Assembly: GCF_900114205.1 (NCBI RefSeq)
Contig: NZ_FOSH01000011.1
Coordinates: 37,383 to 101,382 of the forward strand
Direction of reading: 5' to 3'
Length of the DNA: 64,000 bases
Source: Methylophaga sulfidovorans
Lineage (GTDB): Bacteria; Pseudomonadota; Gammaproteobacteria; Nitrosococcales; Methylophagaceae
Below, in pieces: positions 28,046-38,512 of the stretch. How positions within the stretch are numbered: position 1 is the stretch's first letter; the number at the start of each line of letters is the position of its first letter. The notes below the pieces were generated by a model. That model saw only the letters and a program-made list of their open reading frames with translations, had not been told where the DNA came from and did not search any database. The position numbers and the translations under genes are program-made.

Positions 28046-29101
28046 TTATTGAATTTCAACTAGTTCATCAGCCGCATTTGCTGTTTCAATTTGACCAATC
28101 AAACTTGCTTGTTCACCGGCACTGTTCAATACAGCCAGCGCTTCAGATACATCATTCTCTGCAATCACGATAACCATACCTATCCCATTATTGAATGTGC
28201 GATACATTTCTTTATCTGTCACATTGCCATTTTCTTGCAGCCAATCAAATACAGTAGGGCGTTGCCAACTATCGGCATCAATCACCGCTTTCACACCTTC
28301 TGGCAGAACGCGTGGAATATTCTCCAGAAGACCACCACCCGTAATATGAGATAAAGCATGAATGCTGACTTTCTCGTTTAGCTGTAAAAGCGATTTAACG
28401 TAGATTTTGGTCGGTGCTAATAACTTTTCACCTAATGTCGCCCCATCGAATTCAGAGCTTAATGATTGACCACTACGTTCAAGAATTTTACGAATGAGAG
28501 AGTAACCATTTGAGTGTGGCCCAGAGGCTGCAAGACCAATTAATTTATCACCAGCAGCGACTTTTGAACCATCAATAACTGCTTCTTTTTCAACGACACC
28601 AACACAAAAACCCGCTAGATCATAATCGCCATCTTCATACATACTTGGCATTTCAGCAGTTTCACCACCGACTAGTGCAGCACCAGCCTGCAGACAACCT
28701 TCAGCGATACCTGATACCACAGACTCTGCGATATCTACATCCAGTTTCCCAGTTGCATAATAATCGAGGAAGAATAAAGGCTCAGCACCTAACACCGCGA
28801 TATCGTTGACACACATGGCAACAAGATCAATACCGATAGTATTGTGGATACCTGATTCGATAGCCAGGCGTAATTTTGTGCCTACGCCATCTGTGCCTGA
28901 AACTAAAACAGGTTGTTTGTATTTATCGACTGGGAGTTCAAAAAGACTACCGAAACCACCTAAACCAGCCATGACACCAGGTCGACGGGTTTTTGCTGCG
29001 TGAGGTTTAATGCGATCGACTAAGGCGTTACCAGCTTCAATATCAACGCCGGCATCACGATAACTAAGAGAGGTGCGAGAAGAGTCCACACTGTCGGTCA
29101 T
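28046..29101 (-). CDS. purM: Phosphoribosylformylglycinamidine cyclo-ligase PurM
   Basis: AIR synthetase, fifth step of purine synthesis; 351 aa. Conserved blocks: [53 protein letters not shown] and [11 protein letters not shown]. First gene of purM-purN-DUF3108-nudF. The 59-bp space to the divergent DUF2066 gene holds both promoters. Confidence 0.98.
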   Translation of the reverse strand: MTDSVDSSRTSLSYRDAGVDIEAGNALVDRIKPHAAKTRRPGVMAGLGGFGSLFELPVDKYKQPVLVSGTDGVGTKLRLAIESGIHNTIGIDLVAMCVNDIAVLGAEPLFFLDYYATGKLDVDIAESVVSGIAEGCLQAGAALVGGETAEMPSMYEDGDYDLAGFCVGVVEKEAVIDGSKVAAGDKLIGLAASGPHSNGYSLIRKILERSGQSLSSEFDGATLGEKLLAPTKIYVKSLLQLNEKVSIHALSHITGGGLLENIPRVLPEGVKAVIDADSWQRPTVFDWLQENGNVTDKEMYRTFNNGIGMVIVIAENDVSEALAVLNSAGEQASLIGQIETANAADELVEIQ

Positions 29102-29160
29102 AATGTATTCCTGAAAATGTTGTGCATCACATGCTTAAAACAGCGTGTTAGAATACCACA

Positions 29161-30222
29161 ATGCACCGATTATTTTATGCCCTTATTTTGCTGTTTCTGA
29201 GTTTTAGTAGCTACGCTGCTGAAGTGAATAATCTTTATCAGGCAACAGCTCCCGTCACGACACAACAGCAGAAAGAGCGTGATGCTCTGGCACCTGAGTT
29301 GCTCAAGCAAGTGCTTATCAAATTAGTCGGTAATGAAAATCAGGTTAACAACGCTGATATTGCCCCGGTACTTGCTAATGCCACGCAACTTGTTGAGCGT
29401 TATGAATACATTCGTAACAATATTGAAGCTGCAGATTTAACTCAGCCTGATCAACTTTCATTACGTTTGAGCTTTGATAAAAATGCCGTCAATGCAGTTA
29501 TACGTCAGCTTGGTTTGCCTCGTTGGGGAAAAGTCAGGCCTGATGTGCTGGTCTGGTTAGCGACTGATATTGATGGACAGCAAACGCTACAAGGTTTAGA
29601 GAATATTCCCCAAGCTGTTTTTAAACCATTGCAACAAGCTGCTGACGAGCGTGGACTACCTATTCTTATGCCGTTAATGGACCTACAGGATCAGTCTGCT
29701 TTGAGTTTTGATGATGTGTGGTCAGGTAATGATGACGCCATCAGCGCGGCCTCCCAACGTTATGGGGCGGATATCATTCTGATTATAAAAATGACAATTC
29801 ACGATGATACTGCACAGATTGTCTGGCAATCAGGCACTGGGGACACACGCCAACGCTGGACCTCAGAAGGATTTATCACAGCTTCAATAAATAAAGGCTT
29901 AGGTGTATTAGTCGATAATCTTGCTAGCGAGTATGCTCAACATAATCAGGTGTCGGATACGAATAAGACACTTTCTGTACAGATTGATGAGGTTAACGAT
30001 TACGCTGGCTTTTCCAGAGTAATGGCTTATCTCAATCAAATCGACAGTATTGAAAATATCCGGGTTAATAATCTGGGAATGAATATTCTCGATTTAGATA
30101 TTAGCTATAGTGGTGACCTGCAAGTTCTGCAACGTCTTTTATCTGTTGGTGGTCTTTTGTCAGAGTTATCAGCGCCTGAGGACACTATAACGGATAAAAA
30201 ACATTATCGGTTAACACATTGA
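29161..30222 (+). CDS. DUF2066 exported protein
   Basis: 353 aa with a signal peptide (MHRLFYALILLFLSFSSYA). The N-terminal half matches DUF2066 (YQATAPVTTQQQKERDALAP, then QVLIKLVGNENQV). Function unknown. It is the first gene of a long plus-strand run and overlaps the next gene by 4 nt (TTGA), so translation is coupled. Divergence from purM is a common gammaproteobacterial arrangement. Confidence 0.85.
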   Translation: MHRLFYALILLFLSFSSYAAEVNNLYQATAPVTTQQQKERDALAPELLKQVLIKLVGNENQVNNADIAPVLANATQLVERYEYIRNNIEAADLTQPDQLSLRLSFDKNAVNAVIRQLGLPRWGKVRPDVLVWLATDIDGQQTLQGLENIPQAVFKPLQQAADERGLPILMPLMDLQDQSALSFDDVWSGNDDAISAASQRYGADIILIIKMTIHDDTAQIVWQSGTGDTRQRWTSEGFITASINKGLGVLVDNLASEYAQHNQVSDTNKTLSVQIDEVNDYAGFSRVMAYLNQIDSIENIRVNNLGMNILDLDISYSGDLQVLQRLLSVGGLLSELSAPEDTITDKKHYRLTH

Positions 30223-30776
30223 GTTTACGTGACATTCCCAATCTGATTTCATTGTTACGTATCTTACTGGTGATTCCAGTGGTATTAGCGCTGCTTGATG
30301 AACGTTATGTACTGGCATTGATCTTATCTGCAATTGCAGGCATTTCAGATGGTATTGATGGTTTTCTCGCCAAACATTTTCACTGGCAGTCACGCCTCGG
30401 TTCCATTCTCGACCCGATAGCTGACAAACTATTGTTGGTGGCCAGCTTTGCCACTCTAGCCTGGACTGGGCTGATTCCAATGTGGCTACTTTGGTTAGTT
30501 CTGGCCCGGGATATCATTATTGTTTGTGGTGGCTTAATTTATCATTACACCATTGGCGAATTTGAATTACTGCCGTTATGGAGCAGTAAGATTAATACCG
30601 CATTACAAATTCTATTAGTGTTGCTGGTGATAATTGAGCAGCAATGGTTGCCGATGTTGCATCCTGCAGTGACTGTGGGTATCTGGGCAGTTGTCGCCAG
30701 CGTTTTATACAGTGGTTTTGAATATGTGATTATTTGGGGTAATAAAGCATGGAAGCAGAGAAAACGACCATCATGA
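30219..30776 (+). CDS. CDP-alcohol phosphatidyltransferase family membrane protein
   Basis: 185 aa with four or more membrane helices. The family signature DGxxAR-like motif is seen as SDGIDGFLAKHFHWQSRLGSILDPIADKLL, spanning residues about 43-72, with the metal-binding Asp residues intact. Members make phosphatidylglycerophosphate or cardiolipin precursors. Whether this is PgsA itself or a paralogue is uncertain, because its DGFLA and HW variant resembles the second, PerM-linked group. Start is TTG at 30219, overlapping the previous stop. Confidence 0.85.
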   Translation: MSLRDIPNLISLLRILLVIPVVLALLDERYVLALILSAIAGISDGIDGFLAKHFHWQSRLGSILDPIADKLLLVASFATLAWTGLIPMWLLWLVLARDIIIVCGGLIYHYTIGEFELLPLWSSKINTALQILLVLLVIIEQQWLPMLHPAVTVGIWAVVASVLYSGFEYVIIWGNKAWKQRKRPS

Positions 30777-31819
30777 GTGATACGAATAAGTTATTACTTG
30801 TTGCGATCGTTGTTATTGCCGGTTGGTTGCTGTTTGAACTCTCACCTGTGTTGATGCCGTTTTTTATTGCGACGCTTTTTGCTTATTTGGGCGACCCTTT
30901 GGTGGACAGACTGGAAAGCTGGAATTTATCCAGAACCATGTCAGTGAGTGTGGTGTTTGCCGTTATTTTTATTGTCGTTGCGTTAATGTTGTTGGTAATG
31001 CTGCCTTTATTAAGTGCTCAGGTAGCAAAGCTCTTTACTAATTTGCCTGATTATTTAACACAGACGCAGAAATTGATCGAACCCTGGTTGAACTCTGTGG
31101 GCTTGCCAACGGATGTGTTTAATCTGCAAACGGTTAAACAGGCCTTGAGTAAATACTGGTCAGAGTTTGGCCAGGCTGCCGGTGGCATCTTCAACTATAT
31201 AACACGCTCTGGAATGGTGTTAGTACAGTGGTTGGCTAATTTACTTTTAATCCCTGTGCTTACGTTTTATTTATTAAGAGACTGGGATAGTTTAGTTGCG
31301 CGTTTTAGAGAGTTGTTACCAAGACGCTACGCTAAAACATTCATTGAAATGTCATTAGAATGTGATGATATGTTAGCTGGCTTTATGCGTGGTCAGCTGA
31401 TGGTGATGTTTTCACTTGCAGTGATTTACACGCTGGGACTGAGTATGATTGGTCTGGAATTAGCGTTATTACTCGGTGTCATTGCTGGACTGGTCAGTTT
31501 CGTTCCTTATCTGGGGTTAATTGTGGGTATCTTGCTCGCTGGCTTAGCCGCATTTTTTCAATTTGGTGACTGGTTACCGGTGCTGCAAGTGGCGATTGTC
31601 TTTGCTGTCGCTCAGGCGATAGAAGGAATGGTGCTAACCCCTCGCTTTGTTGGTGAGCGTATTGGTTTACACCCCGTAGCGGTTATTTTTGCGGTATTAG
31701 CCGGTGGTCAATTATTTGGGTTTACTGGTGTGTTACTTGCTTTGCCTGCCGCTGCGGTTGTGATGGTGTTATTACGTCATGCCCATCAGCGTTATCTTGA
31801 TAGTCATTTGTATTCTTAA
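30773..31819 (+). CDS. AI-2E/PerM family membrane protein
   Basis: 348 aa from the ATG at 30773, with about eight membrane segments. The family block FVPYLGLIVGILLAGLAA, then VVFAVAQAIEGM-like sequence and GERIGLHPVAVIFAVLAGG near the C-terminus identify the PerM/TqsA superfamily. Members are putative permeases or exporters. The start overlaps the upstream stop (ATGA); an alternative ATG at 30749 has a GGGG ribosome site and would add eight residues. It lies directly before hda, as in other gammaproteobacteria. Confidence 0.88.
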   Translation: MSDTNKLLLVAIVVIAGWLLFELSPVLMPFFIATLFAYLGDPLVDRLESWNLSRTMSVSVVFAVIFIVVALMLLVMLPLLSAQVAKLFTNLPDYLTQTQKLIEPWLNSVGLPTDVFNLQTVKQALSKYWSEFGQAAGGIFNYITRSGMVLVQWLANLLLIPVLTFYLLRDWDSLVARFRELLPRRYAKTFIEMSLECDDMLAGFMRGQLMVMFSLAVIYTLGLSMIGLELALLLGVIAGLVSFVPYLGLIVGILLAGLAAFFQFGDWLPVLQVAIVFAVAQAIEGMVLTPRFVGERIGLHPVAVIFAVLAGGQLFGFTGVLLALPAAAVVMVLLRHAHQRYLDSHLYS

Positions 31820-31834
31820 CTTAGTCGTAAACTC

Positions 31835-32539
31835 ATGTCATTAGCTGAAACACAATTAACGCTTCGATTGTCTCCACAGGAGATATACAGGCTAGATAAT
31901 TTCTTGTTTGCCAAACAAGAAACCAAACAAGCTCTACAAGCCTTTTGTCAGTTAACTGAGCTGGATTTTCTTTATCTGGCTGGGGAGAGTGGCACCGGTA
32001 AAACGCACTTACTGATTGCCTGTGCTGAATCAGTTCAGCAGATGGGCTACAGAGTCATTTATCTATCGCTATCAGAACTTGTGAAAACAGCAGAACCTGC
32101 GGTATTACAGGCGATTGAACAAGCTGATTTACTCTGCCTGGATGATATTGATGCGATTGCTGGTTTACCCGAATGGGAAGAAGCGGTCTTTCACTGTTTT
32201 AATCGTTTACATGATGCAAAAGGCTGCTTATTGGTAGCTGCACAGCAGACGCCAGCAAATAGTCCGATTACATTAGCAGATTTACGCTCAAGGCTGGCGA
32301 CCGGCCTGGTCTATCAATTAGTTATGATGAACGATGAGCAGAAACAGCAGGCTCTGGTGTTGCAGGCTCAGTCGCGCGGATTAATGATAACAAGCGAAGT
32401 GGCACAATACTTATTACGCCATTATGGACGTGATATGCCTGCACTGATGACTGTTTTACAGCAGTTAGATAAAGCGTCTTTACAGGCTAAACGTAAGTTG
32501 ACCATACCGTTTATACGGCAAGTTTTGGCGAATGGCTAG
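31835..32539 (+). CDS. hda: DnaA regulatory inactivator Hda
   Basis: DnaA-like AAA+ protein of 234 aa which, with the DNA-bound sliding clamp, converts DnaA-ATP to DnaA-ADP to limit initiation. Walker A GESGTGKTHLL, Walker B LLCLDDIDAI, sensor region LRSRLATGLVYQL. A clamp-binding N-terminus (QLTLRLSP) is visible. Overlaps the next gene by 8 nt. Confidence 0.94.
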   Translation: MSLAETQLTLRLSPQEIYRLDNFLFAKQETKQALQAFCQLTELDFLYLAGESGTGKTHLLIACAESVQQMGYRVIYLSLSELVKTAEPAVLQAIEQADLLCLDDIDAIAGLPEWEEAVFHCFNRLHDAKGCLLVAAQQTPANSPITLADLRSRLATGLVYQLVMMNDEQKQQALVLQAQSRGLMITSEVAQYLLRHYGRDMPALMTVLQQLDKASLQAKRKLTIPFIRQVLANG

Positions 32540-33464
32540 GCAAGAACTGACGCTGATTCTGCCTGATTTTTCGGCCATAGTTTCCAACCCCATCAACCAG
32601 TCTTTTTTGCCTCAGTCTTTGAAAAAGCTGATGAAAAGAGGCGTGTTTACTGAATCTAAAGATCGTTTTTTTCAGCAGCTATTATCATTATTTTCTGAAG
32701 AAACAATAGATTGGAATGACTTCCCAATGGCCAGGTTAAGAGGTGGAACGGAGTTCAGTCTCTGTGTGGAACCGTGTTATTTACAAGCTGACAGAGATCA
32801 ACTGGTGTTATTCCACCATGGCATTGATATCAGTCAGGATGAAGCTGAACAACTTACTGCATCGATTCAATATCTGTTTGATGATTTAGGGGCTTCACTA
32901 ACGATCAATGCAGCGAATCAATGGCTGCTCAATATGCCAATCGAACCTGATATCGAATTGACTTGCGTGGATAAAGTCGATCGTCGATCCGTGACAGATT
33001 TTTTACCAAAAGGTGCTGATGGCCGGTTATGGATTCGTTTATGGAATGAGATTCAGATGGTGTTATTTGATTGTCCGGTGAACCAGACAAGGGAAGCGCA
33101 AGGTCAAGTGCCGATTAATAGTGTCTGGTTCTGGGGGAAGGGCACAATGCCGGATGACTTGCAATACTGGTCCCATGTTTCTGGTGAAGATGAAACACTG
33201 AAGCTATTAAGTCACCATAGTGGCTCTGAATGGGTGGATGGTATTGAGCATTTTTCTGATATTCAGGCAAAACAAGCACTCCACTTAGCGCATTTTGATC
33301 CGGATAAAGATTGGTCAGCACAGATCGAAGCGCTCAATAACAATTGGTTAACGCCTATCTATAAGGCATTGAAAGGTCTTCAGTTGGATTCCGTGCATAT
33401 CGTTATTCCCGAGTGGGGACGTTACCATTTAACTCCTGCATCTGTCTGGAAAATCTGGTTATGA
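32532..33464 (+). CDS. RpfE-like / COG4255 protein of unknown function
   Basis: 310-aa cytosolic protein. N-terminal LTLILPDFSAIVS, central SVWFWGKGTMP and C-terminal ALKGLQLDSVHIVIPEWGRYH match the conserved protein placed next to recJ in many beta- and gammaproteobacteria and called RpfE in Xanthomonas. It resembles cofactor-independent phosphoglycerate mutases in part, but no catalytic activity is known. It overlaps recJ by 4 nt (ATGA). Confidence 0.8.
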   Translation: MARQELTLILPDFSAIVSNPINQSFLPQSLKKLMKRGVFTESKDRFFQQLLSLFSEETIDWNDFPMARLRGGTEFSLCVEPCYLQADRDQLVLFHHGIDISQDEAEQLTASIQYLFDDLGASLTINAANQWLLNMPIEPDIELTCVDKVDRRSVTDFLPKGADGRLWIRLWNEIQMVLFDCPVNQTREAQGQVPINSVWFWGKGTMPDDLQYWSHVSGEDETLKLLSHHSGSEWVDGIEHFSDIQAKQALHLAHFDPDKDWSAQIEALNNNWLTPIYKALKGLQLDSVHIVIPEWGRYHLTPASVWKIWL

Positions 33465-35215
33465 GTATATTGCCCGACATTGTTGAACGTCCTCATGATG
33501 GTTGGGATAAGTTACCTGAGTCATGGCCGGAAAGTTTACGAAAAATTATGGCTGCACGCGGTATTACCGAAGTAGAGCAGTTGTATTTTGAACTGGCCGA
33601 CTTACCAAGACCAGATCAGCTGCTTGGTATGCAGGCGGCAGTTGAATTATTAGCAACAGCATTGAAAGAACAATGGAAAGTGACGATTGTTGCTGACTTT
33701 GATAGTGACGGTGCCACCAGTTGTGCACTGGCTATACGTGGTTTGCAGTCAATGGGATTGAAGCAGGTTCATTATATTGTCCCTAATCGCTTTGTCCATG
33801 GTTACGGCCTAACACCATCTTTACTCGATGATATTCCAGAGCTGGAACAACCTGATTTACTGGTGACCGTTGATAATGGTATTGCATCAATATCAGGAGT
33901 AAAGGCCGCACATCAACGTGGAATGAAGGTATTGGTGACCGATCATCACCTTGCTGGTGAGGAATTACCAGAAGCCGATGCCATCGTTAACCCTAACCAA
34001 ACAGGCGATCCCTTCCCCTATAAGAACCTGGCTGGTGTGGGTGTCTGTTTCTATGTGTTACTAGGCTTAAGACAGCATTTAAGAACAATAGACTGGTTTG
34101 AAAGCGCGTCTTTACCGGAACCCAAAGTAGGGGACTGGCTTGATCTTGTTGCTTTAGGCACGGTAGCGGATGTGGTGCCACTGGATAAACTAAATCGCAC
34201 ATTAGTCAATCACGGATTACAGCGTATTCGCCGTGGAAAGGGCTGTATTGGAATACAGGCACTGATTCGAATTGCTGGCAGAGAAAAAGAAAAACTGGTC
34301 TCTTCAGATTTAGGATTTAGTATTGCGCCCAGGTTGAATGCAGCTGGACGCATGGAAGATATGGGACTCGGCATTAATTTACTGCTGACAGATAATGCTC
34401 AGCAGGCGCTTAATATAGCCACACAGCTGGATAGTATTAATCTGGAAAGACGCGCCGTTGAGCAAACGATGCAAGTAGATGCATTAAAGATGCTGGAACG
34501 GATTGATATTGAGGAAAATACCTTAAGAACCGGTTATTGCTTATTTGATGAGGACTGGCATCAGGGAGTCATCGGTCTTTTGGCCTCTCGTATTAAAGAA
34601 AAAACATACCGTCCGGTTATTGCTTTTGCCCCTGGCAATGACGATGAAGTCAAAGGATCAGCCCGTTCAATTCCAGGCATACATATTCGAGATGTATTAG
34701 CTCGCGTAGCAGCAAAACACCCTAAATTATTAGAACGCTTTGGTGGTCATGCGATGGCGGCCGGTTTAACGATAAAAAAAGCCGATTTAAACGACTTTAA
34801 TCGGGCATTTGAGTCGGCGTTAAATGAGATGGTGTCATCAGAAACCTATTTGCAACAATTACCTTCAGATGGTGAATTAGCCTCATCAGATTGCCAATTG
34901 TCATTTGCGGAAATGCTGTCTGAAGCTGCTCCCTGGGGGCAGGGCTTTGAGGAGCCTCGGTTCCATGGTGTGTTTAAAGTGAGTAATTTTCGTCTGGTTG
35001 GGCAGGAACAGAACCATCTACGTTTGCAACTTGAGATGAATGGACGCAGGCAGATTAATGCCATGGCATTTGGTCAGGATAAACCGAGCTGGTTAGCTGA
35101 AAACAGTTTAGTATTAGTCCGTTATAAATTATCTGTAAACGAATTTCGCGGCCAGAAAAGCTTACAGTTTCTGGTTGATGAATTAATGCCAGCGCATACA
35201 GATAGACATAATTGA
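33461..35215 (+). CDS. recJ: Single-stranded-DNA-specific exonuclease RecJ
   Basis: 5'-3' exonuclease for mismatch and recombination repair; 584 aa from the ATG at 33461. DHH-family motifs: VADFDSDGATSCALA (Asp cluster; Ser replaces the usual Ala), VTVDNG, VTDHHLAGEELP, and DHHA1-type GSARSIPGIHIRDVL with ERFGGHAMAAGLTI. The ATG overlaps the preceding stop; an upstream GTG-type start at 33413 lies within the previous gene and is rejected. Confidence 0.96.
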   Translation: MSILPDIVERPHDGWDKLPESWPESLRKIMAARGITEVEQLYFELADLPRPDQLLGMQAAVELLATALKEQWKVTIVADFDSDGATSCALAIRGLQSMGLKQVHYIVPNRFVHGYGLTPSLLDDIPELEQPDLLVTVDNGIASISGVKAAHQRGMKVLVTDHHLAGEELPEADAIVNPNQTGDPFPYKNLAGVGVCFYVLLGLRQHLRTIDWFESASLPEPKVGDWLDLVALGTVADVVPLDKLNRTLVNHGLQRIRRGKGCIGIQALIRIAGREKEKLVSSDLGFSIAPRLNAAGRMEDMGLGINLLLTDNAQQALNIATQLDSINLERRAVEQTMQVDALKMLERIDIEENTLRTGYCLFDEDWHQGVIGLLASRIKEKTYRPVIAFAPGNDDEVKGSARSIPGIHIRDVLARVAAKHPKLLERFGGHAMAAGLTIKKADLNDFNRAFESALNEMVSSETYLQQLPSDGELASSDCQLSFAEMLSEAAPWGQGFEEPRFHGVFKVSNFRLVGQEQNHLRLQLEMNGRRQINAMAFGQDKPSWLAENSLVLVRYKLSVNEFRGQKSLQFLVDELMPAHTDRHN

Positions 35216-35242
35216 TCATCAGTCATATCAGGTAGAAAAGTC

Positions 35243-36241
35243 ATGACCACTCATCAAATTGCTGTGTTTAGTGCCAAGTCATACGATGAACGCTTTTTAT
35301 TGCAAGCATCTGTGCCTGCGATTCAATTCATTTGTCATGAGGTCAGGCTGAATCCATCAACCGCCGTGCTGGCAAAGGGGTATGAGATTGTCAGTGCCTT
35401 TGTGAATGATGATTTGAGTCGGGAAACATTACATACGCTAGCAGAAGGTGGTACACGACTAATTGCTTTGCGCTGTGCGGGTTATAATCAGGTCGATCTT
35501 ATGGCTGCACATGAATTGGGTATTAGTGTAGTTAATGTACCGGCATATTCGCCTTATGCTGTAGCTGAACACACTATTGCGATGATGCTGTCATTAAGCC
35601 GCAAAATTCCTCGTGCCTATAACCGTGTCCGCGATGGTAATTTTTCTCTGGATGGTTTACTCGGCTTTGATTTTTACCAAAAGAAAGTTGGGATAGTCGG
35701 TGGCGGAAAAATTGGTTTATTGGTGGCTGACAGAATGCGGGCATTTGGTTGTGAGGTGATTGTTTATGAGCCTGTTAATTCTCAACACTGTATAAAGCAA
35801 GGATTTCAAACATCTGACTTAACAACACTTATTGAAACGTCAGACATTATCAGCCTGCATTGTCCGTTAACCAGTGATACCCGTTATATGATCAATCATG
35901 ACAGCATCACCAGCATGAAACCGGGCGTCATGTTAATTAATACCAGTCGCGGCGCTTTGATGGATACTCGTGCGGTTTTGGACGGGTTGAAATCAAAACA
36001 AATCGGTTATCTGGGCATTGATGTTTATGAACAGGAAGGCAGTTTATTTTTTGAAGATCATTCCCTTGATATTATTCAGGATGATTTATTTCAACGCTTA
36101 TTAACCTTTCCAAATGTATTAGTGACAGGGCATCAGGCCTACTTCACACAGGAAGCTGTTCAACACATTGCTGAAACAACAGTAACGAATGTGCTGGCTT
36201 ATCTCAATGGTGAAAGTTTACACAATAGAGTAGGCATGTGA
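35243..36241 (+). CDS. ldhA: D-2-hydroxyacid dehydrogenase (LdhA-type D-lactate dehydrogenase)
   Basis: NAD-dependent cytosolic enzyme of 332 aa interconverting pyruvate and D-lactate, or a related 2-oxoacid. Rossmann motif VGIVGGGKIGLLVADRM; substrate Arg in IALRCAGYNQVD; catalytic Glu in YLGIDVYEQEG and His in VTGHQAYFTQEA. These loops match the LdhA/VanH subgroup. Its stop overlaps the GTG start of dinG. Confidence 0.9.
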   Translation: MTTHQIAVFSAKSYDERFLLQASVPAIQFICHEVRLNPSTAVLAKGYEIVSAFVNDDLSRETLHTLAEGGTRLIALRCAGYNQVDLMAAHELGISVVNVPAYSPYAVAEHTIAMMLSLSRKIPRAYNRVRDGNFSLDGLLGFDFYQKKVGIVGGGKIGLLVADRMRAFGCEVIVYEPVNSQHCIKQGFQTSDLTTLIETSDIISLHCPLTSDTRYMINHDSITSMKPGVMLINTSRGALMDTRAVLDGLKSKQIGYLGIDVYEQEGSLFFEDHSLDIIQDDLFQRLLTFPNVLVTGHQAYFTQEAVQHIAETTVTNVLAYLNGESLHNRVGM

Positions 36242-38325
36242 CGGCAGTAAAAACACTCTTTGAGCGCATCGAATCAGCGATGCCCGATTTTAAGGCGCGT
36301 CCACAACAGATTCAAATGAGCGAGTTTATTGCTCAATCTATGCTTAAACCACCACAGAAAAGGGTAGTAGTCGTTGAAGCTCCAACTGGCGTCGGTAAAA
36401 CATTGGCCTATCTGACGGGTACTATCCAAACTGCACTTTTACAAAAGAAAACACTGGTCATCAGTACCGCCACGGTGAATTTACAACAACAACTTATTCA
36501 AAAAGATTTACCCCAGTTTTCAGCAACACTTGAAGAGCCTATCCGTTTCGTTCAGGTGAAAGGACGTCGCCGTTATGTCTGCCCAAGTAAGTTAAATCAA
36601 ACCGCCACCACACCTGAGCAACAAACGCTCAATATTGATGTGGATGAAAAGTATCAACAGGTTCTGCATATTGCTCAGGCGAAACAGTTAATGAGTGAGT
36701 GGGAGCAGGAACGTTGGGATGGTGACCGCGATAGCCGCCGCGATAAAATTGATGCTGATCTCTGGCAGCAGATATCCACGGACTCTGAAGGCTGTGCAGG
36801 AAAGAGCTGTTCCTTTTATATGCGCTGCCCATATTATAAGTTACGTCGTGAAATGACAGCCGCTCAGGTTATTGTGGCAAACCATGATTTAATTTTAAGT
36901 GATGCCGATCTTGGCGGCGGTCTCGTCTTACCAAACCCTGAAGAAATTCTTTTTGTATTTGATGAAGCGCATAATTTGCCGCGTAAAGCGCTGGACCATG
37001 CGGCCAAAGCATTAAACTTTATTCAGCTTTATCAAACCACCGAAACAGCAGATAGTGTGCTGAAGAAAATCCCATCCGCTTTAGCCTATCGCCAGCATGA
37101 TTTTGGCTACATGCTATCGGAATTAAGACGTGATCTACCGGCAGTAATCAGCCATCTGCAAACGATTGAGAGTATTTTGCACAGTGATGCTGTGGTGCAG
37201 GATTTATTAGAAAAGCATATTAGTGAGCCACGTATTTTCTGGAATAGTCCATTGGTGAATGCGCTATTAATACCGTGTCAGGGGTTATTGCAACGCGCTA
37301 ATTCCATTTATAAACATTACTCCGTGTTAGCTAAATGGATTAAAGAAGGGTTGGAAAAAACGCAGTTATCCAATAAAGTCGGTGAGGCTTTATTACCGCA
37401 GGTCGGAACAGTACAAAATATTTTTGGTTATCTGATTGATTTTATGGCTTTATTTCTTGAGCCTGACCAAGAGGATAGACCACCAAATGTGCGTTGGTTA
37501 TCAGTGGACACATTTGCTAAACAACAAACCCTGGTTATTCACGCCGGGCCAATGACGGCCGCTTACTTTCTTGATCGCAGTTTGTGGTCACGAGCTTATG
37601 GTGTGGTGCTAACCTCAGCGACTTTACGTGGACTGGGCTTATTTCACCGCTTTAGATTAGATTGTGGTTTGCATCGTTTTGATGAACAGCACTTTCTAGC
37701 CGTACCATCACCGTTTAACTATCAAAAACAAGCTACCCTCCATATTCCCGATATGCGCTTTCAGCCGAATGAGCAACAACAGCAATGGCAGCAGGAAGTA
37801 GTCAAAAAACTCACCGACATCATTGATGTTAATGAGGCGACCTTGGTGTTATTTACCTCAAAGCTGGTGATGGAAGCGGTGTATCGACAATGTCCGGCAG
37901 CGATTACTGCGATAACCATGGTGCAAGGGGATAGCTTGTCCCCTAAAAACATGGTGAACCGTCATATCCGACAGATTGAGTCTGGTAAAGGCAGTATTAT
38001 TTTTGGTTTGGATCGTTTTGCTGAAGGGGTGGATCTTCCAGGGCATTTATGTACGCATGTCATCATTACAAAATTGCCTTTCCCAGTGTTCACCAGACCT
38101 ATCGAACAAGCAAAACAAGAGTGGATTATTCGTAAAGGTGGTCAACCTTTTACAGCACTGTCTCTGCCTGCAGTTAGTGTAAAACTGATTCAGGCTTGTG
38201 GCAGATTACTAAGAAAGGAAACAGACTCGGGAAGAATTACTATTCTTGATAAACGTTTGTTAACAAAGGGTTACGGTAAACAATTGCTCGCGCACTTACC
38301 CGATTATCAATTGGAACAGTCATAG
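36238..38325 (+). CDS. dinG: ATP-dependent DNA helicase DinG
   Basis: XPD-like 5'-3' helicase acting on R-loops, D-loops and replication-transcription conflicts. 695 aa. Walker A EAPTGVGKTLAYL; four-Cys iron-sulfur cluster from RRYVCPSKLNQ through GCAGKSCSFYMRCPYY; DEAH box FVFDEAHNLPRKA; C-terminal QACGRLLRKETDSGR. GTG start at 36238, overlapping the previous stop by 4 nt. Confidence 0.95.
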   Translation: MTAVKTLFERIESAMPDFKARPQQIQMSEFIAQSMLKPPQKRVVVVEAPTGVGKTLAYLTGTIQTALLQKKTLVISTATVNLQQQLIQKDLPQFSATLEEPIRFVQVKGRRRYVCPSKLNQTATTPEQQTLNIDVDEKYQQVLHIAQAKQLMSEWEQERWDGDRDSRRDKIDADLWQQISTDSEGCAGKSCSFYMRCPYYKLRREMTAAQVIVANHDLILSDADLGGGLVLPNPEEILFVFDEAHNLPRKALDHAAKALNFIQLYQTTETADSVLKKIPSALAYRQHDFGYMLSELRRDLPAVISHLQTIESILHSDAVVQDLLEKHISEPRIFWNSPLVNALLIPCQGLLQRANSIYKHYSVLAKWIKEGLEKTQLSNKVGEALLPQVGTVQNIFGYLIDFMALFLEPDQEDRPPNVRWLSVDTFAKQQTLVIHAGPMTAAYFLDRSLWSRAYGVVLTSATLRGLGLFHRFRLDCGLHRFDEQHFLAVPSPFNYQKQATLHIPDMRFQPNEQQQQWQQEVVKKLTDIIDVNEATLVLFTSKLVMEAVYRQCPAAITAITMVQGDSLSPKNMVNRHIRQIESGKGSIIFGLDRFAEGVDLPGHLCTHVIITKLPFPVFTRPIEQAKQEWIIRKGGQPFTALSLPAVSVKLIQACGRLLRKETDSGRITILDKRLLTKGYGKQLLAHLPDYQLEQS

Positions 38326-38361
38326 TCGGCAACACGACAGGTCATAACTTCCCGTACAACA

Positions 38362-38373
38362 GGAAGCGCTTCC
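38362..38373. promoter_or_regulatory. Perfect palindrome upstream of a small exported-protein gene
   Basis: GGAAGCGCTTCC, with an additional CTTCC arm at 38349-38353. It lies 140 bp before the ATG of the duplicated small protein, in the dinG-downstream gap. It could be a regulator site or a hairpin; no factor can be named. Confidence 0.3.
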
Positions 38374-38512
38374 CTTATCAAAAGGATTTTATGTCGAGGC
38401 GATTGGGAGATTCTGCTGCATCTATTCCATCCTCATTACTCTATTCTATTTCCTAAGCTAAATAGTTACTGAGCTACTGATTTTTAATTAAACCTGAGGA
38501 AGGAATCTGATC

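Noticed and set aside
38326..38512. Possible small RNA downstream of dinG
   Set aside because: Only a short palindrome and A/T-rich sequence; no terminator at its end.
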